Assembly: GCA_046341775.1 (NCBI GenBank)
Contig: JBKDQQ010000182.1
Coordinates: 1 to 63,948 of the forward strand
Source of the DNA: SXXH01 sp041165735
GTDB lineage: Bacteria > Planctomycetota > UBA1135 > GCA-002686595
Length of the DNA stretch: 63,948 bases
Reading direction: 5' to 3'
Shown: positions 16,334 through 24,422 of the stretch, in pieces
How positions within the stretch are numbered: the first letter of the stretch is position 1
How the letters are laid out: each line of letters starts with the position of its first letter
Made by a program: the position numbers and the translations under genes
The notes under the pieces: generated by a model
Database searches by the model: none
Seen by the model: only the letters and a program-made list of their open reading frames with translations
Told to the model about the DNA's origin: nothing

Positions 16334-16609
16334 ATGGCCAAGATCACCTTCGCGAACACGGGCAAGACCTACGACTGCGCCAACGGCAAGAGCTTCATGG
16401 AGTTCTGCGACGAATCCGGCGCGCCGCACGACTTCGGCTGCACCGTGGGCAGCTGCGGCACCTGCGTGTGCGTGGTCGAGCCGGCCGCCAACGTGTCGCC
16501 CGCCACCAAGGACGAGAAGGACACCGTCGAGATGTGCACCTCCACGCCCGGCGCGCGCCTTGGTTGCCAATTCAAGGTGCTCGGCGACATCGTCGTGCGC
16601 CCCGCCTGA
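16334..16609 (+). CDS. 2Fe-2S ferredoxin
   Basis: 91 residues. The plant/adrenodoxin-type cluster motif reads CTVGSCGTC (C-x4-C-x2-C), with the fourth cysteine in LGCQFKVLGDIVV. This is an electron carrier and presumably cytoplasmic. The length is normal for the family. No redox partner gene is adjacent, so the electron donor and acceptor cannot be named. ElbB starts 10 bp downstream and is probably co-transcribed. Confidence 0.9.
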   Translation: MAKITFANTGKTYDCANGKSFMEFCDESGAPHDFGCTVGSCGTCVCVVEPAANVSPATKDEKDTVEMCTSTPGARLGCQFKVLGDIVVRPA

Positions 16610-16618
16610 GGCGCCGCG

Positions 16619-17278
16619 ATGAAGGTCGCCCTCGTCCTGTCGGGCTGCGGGTTCCTCGACGGCAGCGAGATCCACGAGGCGGTGCTGCTGCTGCTCGCGC
16701 TCGAACGGGCGGGCGCGGAGGTCGAGTGCCACGCGCCCGACGTGCTCCAGCGCGACGTCGTCGACCACGCCGCGCGCAGGCCGGAGGATGGACGCCGCTC
16801 GGTGCTCCTGGAATCGGCGCGCATCGCGCGGGGCCGCATCCGTCCGCTGCACCAGCTCGACCTTGCGCGCCACGACGCCTTGGCCTTCCCCGGCGGCTAC
16901 GGCGCGGCGAAGAACCTGTGCGACTTCGCCGTCGCCGGTTCGGATGCGCGCGTGGAGCCGGCGACCCTGCGCGCCATCCAGGGCTTCCACGCCGCGCGCA
17001 AGCCGATCCTCGCCTTGTGCATCGCGCCTGCGCTGGTCGCGGCCGCCTTGCGCGGCAAGGGCGTGCGCCTGACGATCGGCGAGGACGCGGCCACGGCCGC
17101 GGCGCTCGAGGCGATGGGCGCTCGCCACGAGCCGCGCAAGGTGCACGAGTGCTGCGTCGACGCCGAACAGCTCGTGGTCAGCGCGCCGGCCTACATGTTC
17201 GACGCGTCGATCCTCGAGGTGGCGCGCGGCATCGATTCCGCCGTGTTCGAGCTCGGGCGCCTCGTCAAACGCATTTGA
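16619..17278 (+). CDS. elbB: ElbB-type DJ-1/PfpI family protein
   Basis: 219 residues. The N-terminus VALVLSGCGFLDGSEIHEAV is the ElbB signature. The nucleophile-elbow cysteine is in ILALCIAPALVAA, and AFPGGYGAAKNLCDFA is also diagnostic. E. coli ElbB was linked to isoprenoid biosynthesis and has glyoxalase III-like activity; the physiological role is unclear. The gene ends in an AT-rich palindrome (17264-17279) that includes the stop codon and uses the rare codons AAA and ATT. Confidence 0.88.
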   Translation: MKVALVLSGCGFLDGSEIHEAVLLLLALERAGAEVECHAPDVLQRDVVDHAARRPEDGRRSVLLESARIARGRIRPLHQLDLARHDALAFPGGYGAAKNLCDFAVAGSDARVEPATLRAIQGFHAARKPILALCIAPALVAAALRGKGVRLTIGEDAATAAALEAMGARHEPRKVHECCVDAEQLVVSAPAYMFDASILEVARGIDSAVFELGRLVKRI

Positions 17279-17279
17279 C
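17264..17279. repeat. palindrome GTCAAA-CGCA-TTTGAC
   Basis: A 6-bp-arm inverted repeat overlapping the elbB stop codon. Its half-site is the same as that of the palindrome at 4326-4343. It is not followed by a T-run, so it is not an obvious intrinsic terminator. A dimeric protein binding site is possible. Confidence 0.55.
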
Positions 17280-17320
17280 AGTCGCGCGGGTTGCGCGGCG
17301 CGCCCTCGCGCGCGATCCGC

Positions 17321-17770
17321 TCACCAGGTCAGCCAGCCCGGGGCGCGCTCGTCGAGGAACACGTCGGCTCCGGCCCTGCGGCCGGCGCGCGAGATGGCGC
17401 AGCCCGCGCAGCAGGCGAGCAGCAGCCAGCACAGGGGTTGCAGCGCCGCGTCGACCACGAAGACGCCGTTCAGGAACAGGAACGCGCCCGCGAGGCCCCA
17501 GGGGCGCATGAACGCGCCCAGGAAGAACGCCACGCCCAGCACGAGCTCGCCCCACGCCACGAGTCCGGCGAAGAAGCCGGGGTGCTTGAGGACGACCTCC
17601 TCGCCGAAGGCCCGCGCGAAGCCCGGCGCCTCCGCCCAGGCGGGGGCGGTGGCCTCCACGTACTCGGCGCCGATCCCGGCCGAGACCTTGGTCCAGCCGG
17701 CGACCAGGAGCACGACGCCGACCACGATGCGGATCAACACGAGTCCCCAGGACGGGCTGTCTTCGTTCAT
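17321..17770 (-). CDS. DoxX-family membrane protein
   Basis: 149 residues with four hydrophobic segments: LVLIRIVVGVVLLVAGWTKV, FAGLVAWGELVLGVAFFLGA, WGLAGAFLFLNGVFVV and LCWLLLACCAGCAISRAG. The R-x5-G-x5-G-x2-K pattern at the first helix and GELVLGV are typical of DoxX/DoxD proteins, integral membrane proteins often tied to quinone or redox stress functions. The gene is convergent with elbB and divergent from the sulfotransferase-like gene. Confidence 0.82.
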   Translation of the reverse strand: MNEDSPSWGLVLIRIVVGVVLLVAGWTKVSAGIGAEYVEATAPAWAEAPGFARAFGEEVVLKHPGFFAGLVAWGELVLGVAFFLGAFMRPWGLAGAFLFLNGVFVVDAALQPLCWLLLACCAGCAISRAGRRAGADVFLDERAPGWLTW

Positions 17771-17796
17771 GCGTGCTTGCCGGACCTCCAGCCCCT

Positions 17797-17810
17797 GTTT
17801 CTATCGAAAC
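17797..17810. promoter_or_regulatory. inverted repeat GTTTC-TATC-GAAAC in divergent intergenic region
   Basis: An AT-rich 5-bp-arm inverted repeat lies 26 bp upstream of doxX and 48 bp upstream of the divergent sulfotransferase-like gene. It could be an operator for either gene or just a small hairpin. No known regulator matches with confidence. Confidence 0.3.
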
Positions 17811-17840
17811 GCGTCGTGGGCTTCCACCGCCCTCGGCGAC

Positions 17841-17846
17841 TAGAGT
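17841..17846 (+). promoter_or_regulatory. -10 hexamer TAGAGT 11 nt before the sulfotransferase-like gene
   Basis: TAGAGT ends 11 nt before the ATG at 17858, and no Shine-Dalgarno lies between. This would give a leaderless or nearly leaderless transcript. The same hexamer with 9 nt spacing precedes the gene starting at 47737. Confidence 0.5.
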
Positions 17847-17857
17847 GCTGGGCAGCC

Positions 17858-18598
17858 ATGCCGCACGGTCCCGCGACTCCCACCTTGCGCCTCAACGTCT
17901 GGTCCGGCCCGCGCAACGTCTCGACGGCCCTGATGTATTCGTTCGCGCAACGCGCGGACACGCGCGTCGTGGACGAGCCGCTCTACGCGCACTACCTGCG
18001 GGTCACCGGGCTCGAGCACCCCGGGCGGAGCGAGGTGCTGGCTTCGCAGGACCAGGACGGCGAGGCGGTCGTGCGGCGCGTCGTGCTGGGGCCGTGCGAG
18101 CGCCCGGTGCTCTTCCTCAAGCAGATGGCCCACCACCTGGTCGAGCTGGACCGGGGCTTCCTGGCGCGCTGCGGCAACGTGCTCCTGACGCGCGATCCGC
18201 GCGACATGCTGCCTTCGCTGGCCGAGAACATCGCCGAGCCGGTTCTGCGCGACACCGGCTACGCCGCGCAGCTGTCGATCCTCGAGGACCTGCGCCGGCT
18301 GGGCCGCGAGCCCGTGGTGCTGGTCGCCTCGGAGCTGCTCAAGGATCCGCGCTCCGTGCTGTCGCAACTGTGCGGGCGCCTGGGCCTTCGCTTCGACGAA
18401 GCCATGCTGTCGTGGCCGGCCGGGCCGCGCGCAGAGGACGGCGCGTGGGCCCCGCATTGGTACGCCAGCGTCCACCGCTCGACCGGCTTCGCTCCATGGA
18501 AGCCCAAGGACGCGCCGTTCCCCGCCCGCCTGCGAGCGCTGCTCGACGAGGTGCAGCCCATGTACGAACAGTTGTCCCGACTGGCGATCCGAGCCTGA
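17858..18598 (+). CDS. sulfotransferase-like protein
   Basis: 246 residues. The N-terminal LNVWSGPRNVSTALMYSFAQR matches the 5'-PSB (PAPS phosphate-binding) loop of sulfotransferases. The later LLTRDPRDMLPSL corresponds to the 3'-phosphate-binding region. The next gene, 10 bp downstream, encodes a class IV aminotransferase. As recalled, plants have a fusion of just these two domains (Arabidopsis At3g05190 and At5g27410, annotated as branched-chain aminotransferase-like). The acceptor substrate is unknown, and whether it transfers sulfate at all is unproven. Confidence 0.75.
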   Translation: MPHGPATPTLRLNVWSGPRNVSTALMYSFAQRADTRVVDEPLYAHYLRVTGLEHPGRSEVLASQDQDGEAVVRRVVLGPCERPVLFLKQMAHHLVELDRGFLARCGNVLLTRDPRDMLPSLAENIAEPVLRDTGYAAQLSILEDLRRLGREPVVLVASELLKDPRSVLSQLCGRLGLRFDEAMLSWPAGPRAEDGAWAPHWYASVHRSTGFAPWKPKDAPFPARLRALLDEVQPMYEQLSRLAIRA

Positions 18599-18608
18599 GG
18601 CGCGAGCC

Positions 18609-19517
18609 ATGCAAACCGACCAGCTGCTTCCCGATCCCCGCAATGCGAACATCCTCGTGCACGTCGGCGGACGGCTCGTGCCGCGCGAACAAGCCGTGGT
18701 CAGCGTCTTCGACTCCTCCGTGCAGGGCGGCGACGCGGTGTGGGAGGGCCTGCGCGTGTACGACGGCAAGGTCTTCCGGCTGCGCGAGCACCTCGCGCGC
18801 CTCGCCGATTCGGCCAAGGCCTTGTGCTTCGCCGACGCGCCCTCGAGCGCCGAGATCGAGCAGGCGGTGCTCGAGACCCTCAAGGCGAACGGCATGCGCG
18901 ACGGCGCCCACGTGCGCCTGACCTTGACGCGCGGCAGGAAGACCACCTCGGGGATGAGCCCGAAGTTCAACCGCCACGGCTGCACGCTGATCGTGCTCGC
19001 GGAGTGGAAGGCGCCCGTGTACGGTCAAGGTGGCTTGACGCTGGTCGCCTCGTCGGTGCGTCGCAACGGGCCGAGTTCGATCGACTCGAAGATCCACCAC
19101 AACAACCTGATCAACAACATCCTCGCCAAGATCGAGGCCAACAACGCGGGCGCGGACGACGCCCTGATGCTCGACATGGACGGCTTCGTGGCGGAGACCA
19201 ACGCCACGAACGTGTTCCTCGTCAAGCGTGGCGTGCTCAAGACCCCGCACGCCGACGCCTGCCTGCCCGGCATCACGCGCGGAGTGGTGATCGAGCTCGC
19301 GCGCGCCGCCGGCATCCCTTGCGAGGAGCGCCGCCTGTCGCTGATGGAGTTCCACACCGCCGACGAGGTCTTCACCACCGGGACGATGGGCGAGCTGTCG
19401 TGGGTCAAGGCGATCGACGGACGCCGCATCTCCGAGGAGCGCGGTTCGACGACGACGCGGCTGTGCGAGCTCTACCGGGCCGAGACCCGGCGCGAAGGCG
19501 TGGAAATCCCGCGATGA
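18609..19517 (+). CDS. class IV aminotransferase (BCAT/DAAT-like)
   Basis: 302 residues. The PLP lysine lies in SSIDSKIHHNNLINNILAK. Other family motifs are SVFDSSVQGGDAVWEGLRVY, LREHLARLADSAKAL and MDGFVAETNATNVFLV (the E of the ETN motif), with CLPGITRG closing the phosphate site. These are normal for branched-chain or D-amino-acid aminotransferases and ADC lyases; I cannot say which. It lies between the sulfotransferase-like gene and an FGGY kinase, with a 4-bp overlap to the kinase. Confidence 0.88.
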   Translation: MQTDQLLPDPRNANILVHVGGRLVPREQAVVSVFDSSVQGGDAVWEGLRVYDGKVFRLREHLARLADSAKALCFADAPSSAEIEQAVLETLKANGMRDGAHVRLTLTRGRKTTSGMSPKFNRHGCTLIVLAEWKAPVYGQGGLTLVASSVRRNGPSSIDSKIHHNNLINNILAKIEANNAGADDALMLDMDGFVAETNATNVFLVKRGVLKTPHADACLPGITRGVVIELARAAGIPCEERRLSLMEFHTADEVFTTGTMGELSWVKAIDGRRISEERGSTTTRLCELYRAETRREGVEIPR

Positions 19518-20938
19518 AGAGGCCGCTGGTGTTGGCGCTCGACCAGGGCGGTTCGCGCAGCCGCGCGCTGGCCTTCGACGACGCGCTGCAGGTCGTGGCG
19601 CGCGCCCAGGTCGAGGTGGCCACCACGCGGCGCGGCGACGACGAGGTCGAGCAGGATGGCGAGGAGCTGGTGCAGTCCTTGCGCCGCGCGCTGCGCGACT
19701 TGCGCAAGCAGCTAGGCTCGCGCGCCAACGACGTGGTCGCGGCGGGACTGGCGACGCAACGCAGCTCCTGCGCCGCGTGGGACCGCGACTCGGGCGGCGT
19801 CGTCGCGCCGGTGCTGTCGTGGCAGGATCGACGAGCGGCCTCGCGCGTCGCGGCGCTGGCCGAGCATGCCGAACGCGTGCGCGGCATCACCGGGCTGCCC
19901 TTGTCGCCGCACTACGGCGCCACGAAGCTCGCCTGGATCGCCAACACGAGCATGCGCGCGCGCGCCTTGCTGGCCGATGGCCGGCTCGCGCTGGGGCCGC
20001 TCTCCTCGTTCCTCCTCGCCCGGTTGTGCGACGAGCGCCCGTGCATCGCCGACGCATCCAACGCGCAGCGCACCCAGCTGCTTTCGCTGGAGACAGGCTG
20101 CTTCGATCCTTGGTTGTGCGACATCTTCGGCGTCCCGCTCGCCGCGCTGCCCAAGGTCGTCGGCACGCGCCACGCGCACGGCACGCTGGACTTCTCCGGT
20201 CGCAAGGTCCCGCTCGTCGCCTGCATGGGCGACCAGGGTGCCGCATTGTGGGCGGACGGCGAGCCCTCGCCCGACGAATGCGTGGTCGTCTTCGGCACCG
20301 GCGCCTTCCTGCAACGCTTCTGCGCGACGCGGCCGCCGGCGTCGGGCGCGTTGCTCGAAGGGCTGGTGGCGCGGCGCGGCGACGAGGCGCCGGCGTGGTC
20401 GCTGGAGGGCACGGTCAACGGCGCGGGTTCCGCGCTGGCGTGGGCGCTGGAGGAACTCGAACTCGGCGAGCAGTCCTTCGACCTCGACGCGTTGCTCGCC
20501 GAGGTCGAAGCGCCGCCGCTCTTCCTGAACGGCGTCGGCGGGTTGGGATCCCCGTGGTGGCGCCCGGCGTTCGAGTCGCGCTGGATCGGCGCAGGCGACG
20601 CGCGCGCGCGCCTCGCGGCCGTCGTGGAGAGCGTCGTCTTCATGGCCTGCGAGAACCTCGAGCTCCTCTCCACGCGTGGACCGCTGGATCGCGTGCGCGT
20701 CGCCGGGGGCTTGTCGATGCTGGACGGCGCCTGCCAGCGCCTCGCGGACCTCTCGCGGGCGCGGATCTGGCGCGGCGCGGAGGTCGAAGGCACCGCGCGC
20801 GGCCTCGCGCGCGTGCTGTTCGACGGCCGAGCGAAGGAGACCGCGCCCAAGGGCCGCTGGTTCGAGCCGCGCGAGCACCCGGCTCTCGTCGAGCGCCGCG
20901 CCGCGTGGCGCGCGGCCATGGCCGCGGCGCTCGCTTGA
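19514..20938 (+). CDS. FGGY-family carbohydrate kinase, glycerol-kinase-like
   Basis: 474 residues. The N-terminus LVLALDQGGSRSRALAFDD matches the GlpK-type phosphate 1 motif. Other matches are GLATQRSSCAAWD (GlpK usually has NQRET), VLSWQDRRA, MGDQGAALWADG and the C-terminal VRVAGGLSMLDGACQRLADL. The enzyme is somewhat shorter than GlpK (about 500). The start overlaps the aminotransferase stop (ATGA). A convergent FAD-dependent glycerol-3-phosphate dehydrogenase lies 4 bp away, which supports glycerol as substrate, but divergence from GlpK leaves other polyols possible. Confidence 0.78.
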   Translation: MKRPLVLALDQGGSRSRALAFDDALQVVARAQVEVATTRRGDDEVEQDGEELVQSLRRALRDLRKQLGSRANDVVAAGLATQRSSCAAWDRDSGGVVAPVLSWQDRRAASRVAALAEHAERVRGITGLPLSPHYGATKLAWIANTSMRARALLADGRLALGPLSSFLLARLCDERPCIADASNAQRTQLLSLETGCFDPWLCDIFGVPLAALPKVVGTRHAHGTLDFSGRKVPLVACMGDQGAALWADGEPSPDECVVVFGTGAFLQRFCATRPPASGALLEGLVARRGDEAPAWSLEGTVNGAGSALAWALEELELGEQSFDLDALLAEVEAPPLFLNGVGGLGSPWWRPAFESRWIGAGDARARLAAVVESVVFMACENLELLSTRGPLDRVRVAGGLSMLDGACQRLADLSRARIWRGAEVEGTARGLARVLFDGRAKETAPKGRWFEPREHPALVERRAAWRAAMAAALA

Positions 20939-20942
20939 GGCC

Positions 20943-22166
20943 TCAGTCGTCGAAGCCTGCGCCCGTGGCGAGCTCGAGGCGCGTCCCCTCGGGGTCGGGC
21001 GGCAGGCGCAGCGTGCGCGTGTCGGCCTTGCGCCGCGCCGGCGGCAAGCTCGGCTCGAGCCTCTCCAGCACCGCTTCCGCCGCCGCGCGCCAACCCGTCA
21101 ACTTGCCGCCGTGGATCGCGAGCCATCTCGGTCGCGCCTCGTCGTCGACGACGTAGACGGTCTCGCGCTTGCGGTCGAACATCGATCCGCCGGAGGGGAG
21201 CACGCGCAAGCCGGCCCACGACGCCAGCAGCTCGCCCGACGCGCCGGGGAAGCGGCGCGCGTGTTCGCGCACGAGGTAGTCCACCTCGCCGCTCGTCGGC
21301 GCCACGTCCGCGGGATCTCCGTGGTGCTCGCGCTCGGTCGTGCCGAACAGCGTTCGTCCGCGCCACGGGATGGCGAACACGCCCCGGCCGTCGATGGCCT
21401 CGAAGTAGTAGGGGCCGTGCCGCAGGCGTCCCGCCAGTTCGACGTGCGTGCCGGCGACGAGGCTGACCTTCTTTTCGGGCGGCGGCGGCGTCGCGCGCGC
21501 GCGCACCGACTCGACCCACGGACCGGCCGCGTTGACGATGGTCGCGGCGCGCACTTGCGCGCCTTGGCAGGCGCCACCCAGCGTGGCGATCCAGCCGGCG
21601 CCGTCGGCGCGAGCGGCGACGAGCGGGACGCCTTCGCGCACCAAGGCTCCGAGTTCGCGCGCCGAGGCGGCGACCGCGCGCACCAGCGCCGCGTCGTCGG
21701 TGCACGCGTCGCAATAGCGCAGCACCTCGACGAGGCCTGCGGTCGCCAGCCCGTCGAGTTCGTCCCAACGCCTGCGCGGCACGCTGCCGAATCCCGTGTG
21801 CGGCCGGAAGCCCGCCAGCAGCGAGTACAAGGCCAATCCCGCGCGCATGGTCCAGGGGCCGCGTCGCGCGTCCGCGTAGATCGGCAGCAGGAAGTCGCGT
21901 CGCACGACGAGGTGCGGCGCGATGGCGAGCATGATGGCGCGCTCGGCGAGCGATTCGCGCACCAGCGACCATTGCCGCGACTCGAGGTAGCGCAAGCCGC
22001 CGTGGATCAACTTGGAGGACTTGCTCGAAGTGCCCGCCGCGAGTCGGCGCTCCTCGACGAGCAGCACGCCGCGTCCCGAGGCCGCCGCCGCCTGCGCCAC
22101 GCCCGCTCCGTGGATGCCGCCGCCGACGACCAGCACGTCGACCTCGGTGGGCAGCTCGCCGCTCAT
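20943..22166 (-). CDS. FAD-dependent glycerol-3-phosphate dehydrogenase, short form
   Basis: 407 residues. The dinucleotide-binding motif VLVVGGGIHGAGVAQAAAAS is at the N-terminus, followed by SSKSSKLIHGGLRYLES, a GlpA/GlpD hallmark. NAAGPWVE and FAIPWRGRTLFGTTE are also typical. The C-terminal helical domain of full GlpD (about 500 residues) is missing or reduced. It would oxidise glycerol-3-phosphate to dihydroxyacetone phosphate and pass electrons to quinone. It overlaps the upstream phosphodiesterase gene by 4 bp, forming a two-gene operon. Confidence 0.86.
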   Translation of the reverse strand: MSGELPTEVDVLVVGGGIHGAGVAQAAAASGRGVLLVEERRLAAGTSSKSSKLIHGGLRYLESRQWSLVRESLAERAIMLAIAPHLVVRRDFLLPIYADARRGPWTMRAGLALYSLLAGFRPHTGFGSVPRRRWDELDGLATAGLVEVLRYCDACTDDAALVRAVAASARELGALVREGVPLVAARADGAGWIATLGGACQGAQVRAATIVNAAGPWVESVRARATPPPPEKKVSLVAGTHVELAGRLRHGPYYFEAIDGRGVFAIPWRGRTLFGTTEREHHGDPADVAPTSGEVDYLVREHARRFPGASGELLASWAGLRVLPSGGSMFDRKRETVYVVDDEARPRWLAIHGGKLTGWRAAAEAVLERLEPSLPPARRKADTRTLRLPPDPEGTRLELATGAGFDD

Positions 22167-22861
22167 GCTCCGCGCAGCTCCCGCGCCAGGCGCGCCGCGT
22201 CGAAGCTCTCCACCATGCGCGCGCCGCGCCGGTGCAGGTCGCGGGCCGTCCGCGCGTCGTCGACTTCGTACACGACGAGGTCCGCGCCGGGCACGCCGAG
22301 GTGGCCCGCGGGCGGCAGGCCCGCGAGATCCGCGAAGATGTAATCGGGCGCGAGGCGCGCGAGCGCGGGCGCCTCCTCGTGCGTGGCGCACACAGCGCCG
22401 ATCCTCCGGCGCGTGCGCGCGCGCGCCAAGGCGAGGAACTCGAGGTCGAAGCTGATCAGGCTCGCGCGCGTCGCCAGAGGCGCGACGGCGCGCTCGATCG
22501 CCTCCAGCACGCGCTCGCGCCCGTGCGCCTCCATCGCTTGGCGCTTGGCCTCCACGTGCAGCGTGGCGCCTGGGTGGCGCCGCACGAGCTGCACGAGCTC
22601 CTCGAGCGCGGGGATCGGCTCTCCGCGCACCGACAACCGCCGCAGCTGCGACAGCTCGCGTTCGTGCACGCGCCCGTCGACCCCGCACAAGCGGCGCAGC
22701 TCGCGGTCGTGGAAGACGACGGGCGCACCGTCCCTCGAGAGCAGCACGTCGCACTCCAGGTGCCTCAGCCCGGCGTCCAGCGCCGCGGCGAAGGCGGCCA
22801 GCGTGTTCTCCGGCTGCACCGCCGCCAGGCCGCGGTGCGCCACGATCTCGGGGAAGCTCAT
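22163..22861 (-). CDS. glycerophosphodiester phosphodiesterase
   Basis: 232 residues without a signal peptide. IVAHRGLAAVQPENTLAAF holds the catalytic HRG and the E-N-T metal site; LECDVLLSRDGAPVVFHD holds the E-x-D and second histidine. This is the GDPD/UgpQ family, which releases glycerol-3-phosphate from glycerophosphodiesters. The downstream dehydrogenase overlaps it, so the pair forms a catabolic unit. TAAGGTGGAGG lies before the ATG; it could serve as a -10 box or partly as a ribosome binding site. Confidence 0.9.
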   Translation of the reverse strand: MSFPEIVAHRGLAAVQPENTLAAFAAALDAGLRHLECDVLLSRDGAPVVFHDRELRRLCGVDGRVHERELSQLRRLSVRGEPIPALEELVQLVRRHPGATLHVEAKRQAMEAHGRERVLEAIERAVAPLATRASLISFDLEFLALARARTRRRIGAVCATHEEAPALARLAPDYIFADLAGLPPAGHLGVPGADLVVYEVDDARTARDLHRRGARMVESFDAARLARELRGA

Positions 22862-23032
22862 GCGCGCCTCCACCTTAGCCGTTCGCGCGGCGGGGAACCC
22901 GCGCCCGGCGCGGGAGGCGCCGGGCGTGCCGTTCGCGGGACGCCGACCGGTCCGCCGGCCGCGACCTTCGTCGAGCGCGAGCAGCCACTTCCCGGCACCC
23001 GGTCGCGCATGCCACCATCGCCGGATACAGGC

Positions 23033-24385
23033 ATGGTCGAGGAAGCACGCGAAGCAGCACCGCGCGCAGGCGATCGGATGGCGGGCATCGAGCCCGGCGC
23101 CGGCGAGGGTGCGCGCGCGCGTCCCGCGGGGGCGCTGCGACGCGACCTGCGCACCATCTGGGTCGACGGCCTCGCCTGGGCCTTGATGGTCGGGATGGGC
23201 GAGCTCTACATCGCCGCCTTCGCCGTCGCCCTCGGCTACGGCGAGACCGTCGCCGGACTGGTCTCCACCGTCCCGCTCCTCCTCGGCGCCACGGTGCAAT
23301 TGCTGACGCCGACCCTAGTCGAACTCGTCGGTTCGCAACGGCGCTTCGTCTCCGCCTGCGCCTTCGTGCAGGCGACGAGCTTCCTGCCCATGCTCGCCTG
23401 CGCGCTCGTCGGCGACATGCCGGCCTGGGCGCTGTACGGATCCGCGGCGCTGTACTGGGCGGCGGGCTTGTCGTCGCATCCGCCCTGGAGCACCTGGGTG
23501 GCGACCCTCGTGCCCGCGCGCGTGCGCATCCGCTACTTCGCGCGGCGCCACCGCATGCTGCACGTCTTCCAGGTGCTGGGCTTGTTCGCCGGCGGCTGGA
23601 TCCTGCAAGTCTTCGCAGCCGCGGACTCGCCGCTGCTCGGCTTCGCGCTGGTCTTCGGCTTCGCCACCGTGTCGCGGGTCTACTCGAGCGTGCTGCTGGC
23701 GCGCCAGGGCGAGGTGGAGCCCGTCCCGCGCGACGCGCGGCGCGTGCGCTTCCTCGAGTACCTCGGACGCTTCCGCCACGGCGCGGACGGGCGCGTGCTG
23801 GTCTACATCCTGTCGCTGCAGTTCGCCGCCTGCGTGTCCGCGCCGTTCTTCGCGCCGTACATGCTCGAGACCCTGCAGCTCGGCTACCTCGAGTACATGG
23901 CCTTGGTCGCCTCGGCCGTGGCGGCCAAGTTCGCCGCGACTCCGCTGCATGGACGCTTCGCCGAACGCCATGGCGTGCAGGCGCTCTTGTGGCTCGGCGC
24001 GATCGGCACCGTGCCGACCAGCGCCTTGTGGATCGTCTCCGACGACTTCCGCTGGCTGCTCTTCGCGCAGGTCTTCGCCGGCTTCGCGTGGGCCGCGTGG
24101 GAGCTCGCCACGCTGCTGACCTTCTTCGAGTCCATCCCGCACCAGGAGCGCACGAGCGTGCTCGCCTGCCACAACTTCGCCAACGCCTGCGCCGTCGCCG
24201 GCGGTTCGCTCGCGGGAGCGGCGCTGCTGTCGGCCTTCGGCGGCGGAGCGCAGGGGCTGATGTGGCTCTTCGGCGCCAGCTCGATCCTGCGCCTGTTCAC
24301 CTTGCTGCTCCTGCGGCGCGTCGGGCCGCCACCCAGCGCCGCCTCCGTCCTCGAAAACGCCCGCAGCTTCAAGTGGAGCTCCTGA
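23033..24385 (+). CDS. MFS-type multi-pass membrane transporter
   Basis: 450 residues with about 10-12 hydrophobic helices, beginning at GLAWALMVGMGELYIAAFAV. The inter-helix motif VPARVRIRYFARRHRMLH and the later GRFAERHGVQALL resemble the basic loops of the major facilitator superfamily. The substrate is unknown. The start is uncertain: in-frame ATGs lie at 23009, 23033 and 23078, and TACAGG at 23026 might be a -10 box that would favour 23078. The next gene starts after a GGCC-GAAA-GGCC hairpin (24389-24400). Confidence 0.72.
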   Translation: MVEEAREAAPRAGDRMAGIEPGAGEGARARPAGALRRDLRTIWVDGLAWALMVGMGELYIAAFAVALGYGETVAGLVSTVPLLLGATVQLLTPTLVELVGSQRRFVSACAFVQATSFLPMLACALVGDMPAWALYGSAALYWAAGLSSHPPWSTWVATLVPARVRIRYFARRHRMLHVFQVLGLFAGGWILQVFAAADSPLLGFALVFGFATVSRVYSSVLLARQGEVEPVPRDARRVRFLEYLGRFRHGADGRVLVYILSLQFAACVSAPFFAPYMLETLQLGYLEYMALVASAVAAKFAATPLHGRFAERHGVQALLWLGAIGTVPTSALWIVSDDFRWLLFAQVFAGFAWAAWELATLLTFFESIPHQERTSVLACHNFANACAVAGGSLAGAALLSAFGGGAQGLMWLFGASSILRLFTLLLLRRVGPPPSAASVLENARSFKWSS

Positions 24386-24404
24386 CGAGGCCGAAAGGCC
24401 CGCC

Positions 24405-24413
24405 AAGGAGGGG
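24405..24413 (+). promoter_or_regulatory. strong Shine-Dalgarno AAGGAGGGG that fixes a GTG start
   Basis: AAGGAGGGG ends 9 nt before the GTG at 24423, supporting that unusual start. It is one of few clear ribosome binding sites in the window. Confidence 0.7.
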
Positions 24414-24422
24414 AGATCGATC

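Noticed and set aside
16243..16365. A longer N-terminus for the histidine phosphatase starting MPVFAKVILA
   Set aside because: It would overlap the start of the divergent ferredoxin gene and its promoter; the ATG at 16242 gives the normal family N-terminus.
17274..17302. TTGACA at the end of elbB as a -35 box
   Set aside because: No -10-like hexamer lies 16-18 bp downstream; the bases are part of the palindrome.
24389..24400. GGCC-GAAA-GGCC hairpin as a terminator between the MFS and M28-like genes
   Set aside because: The stem is only 4 bp and no T-run follows; it is more likely a small tetraloop hairpin next to a strong ribosome binding site.
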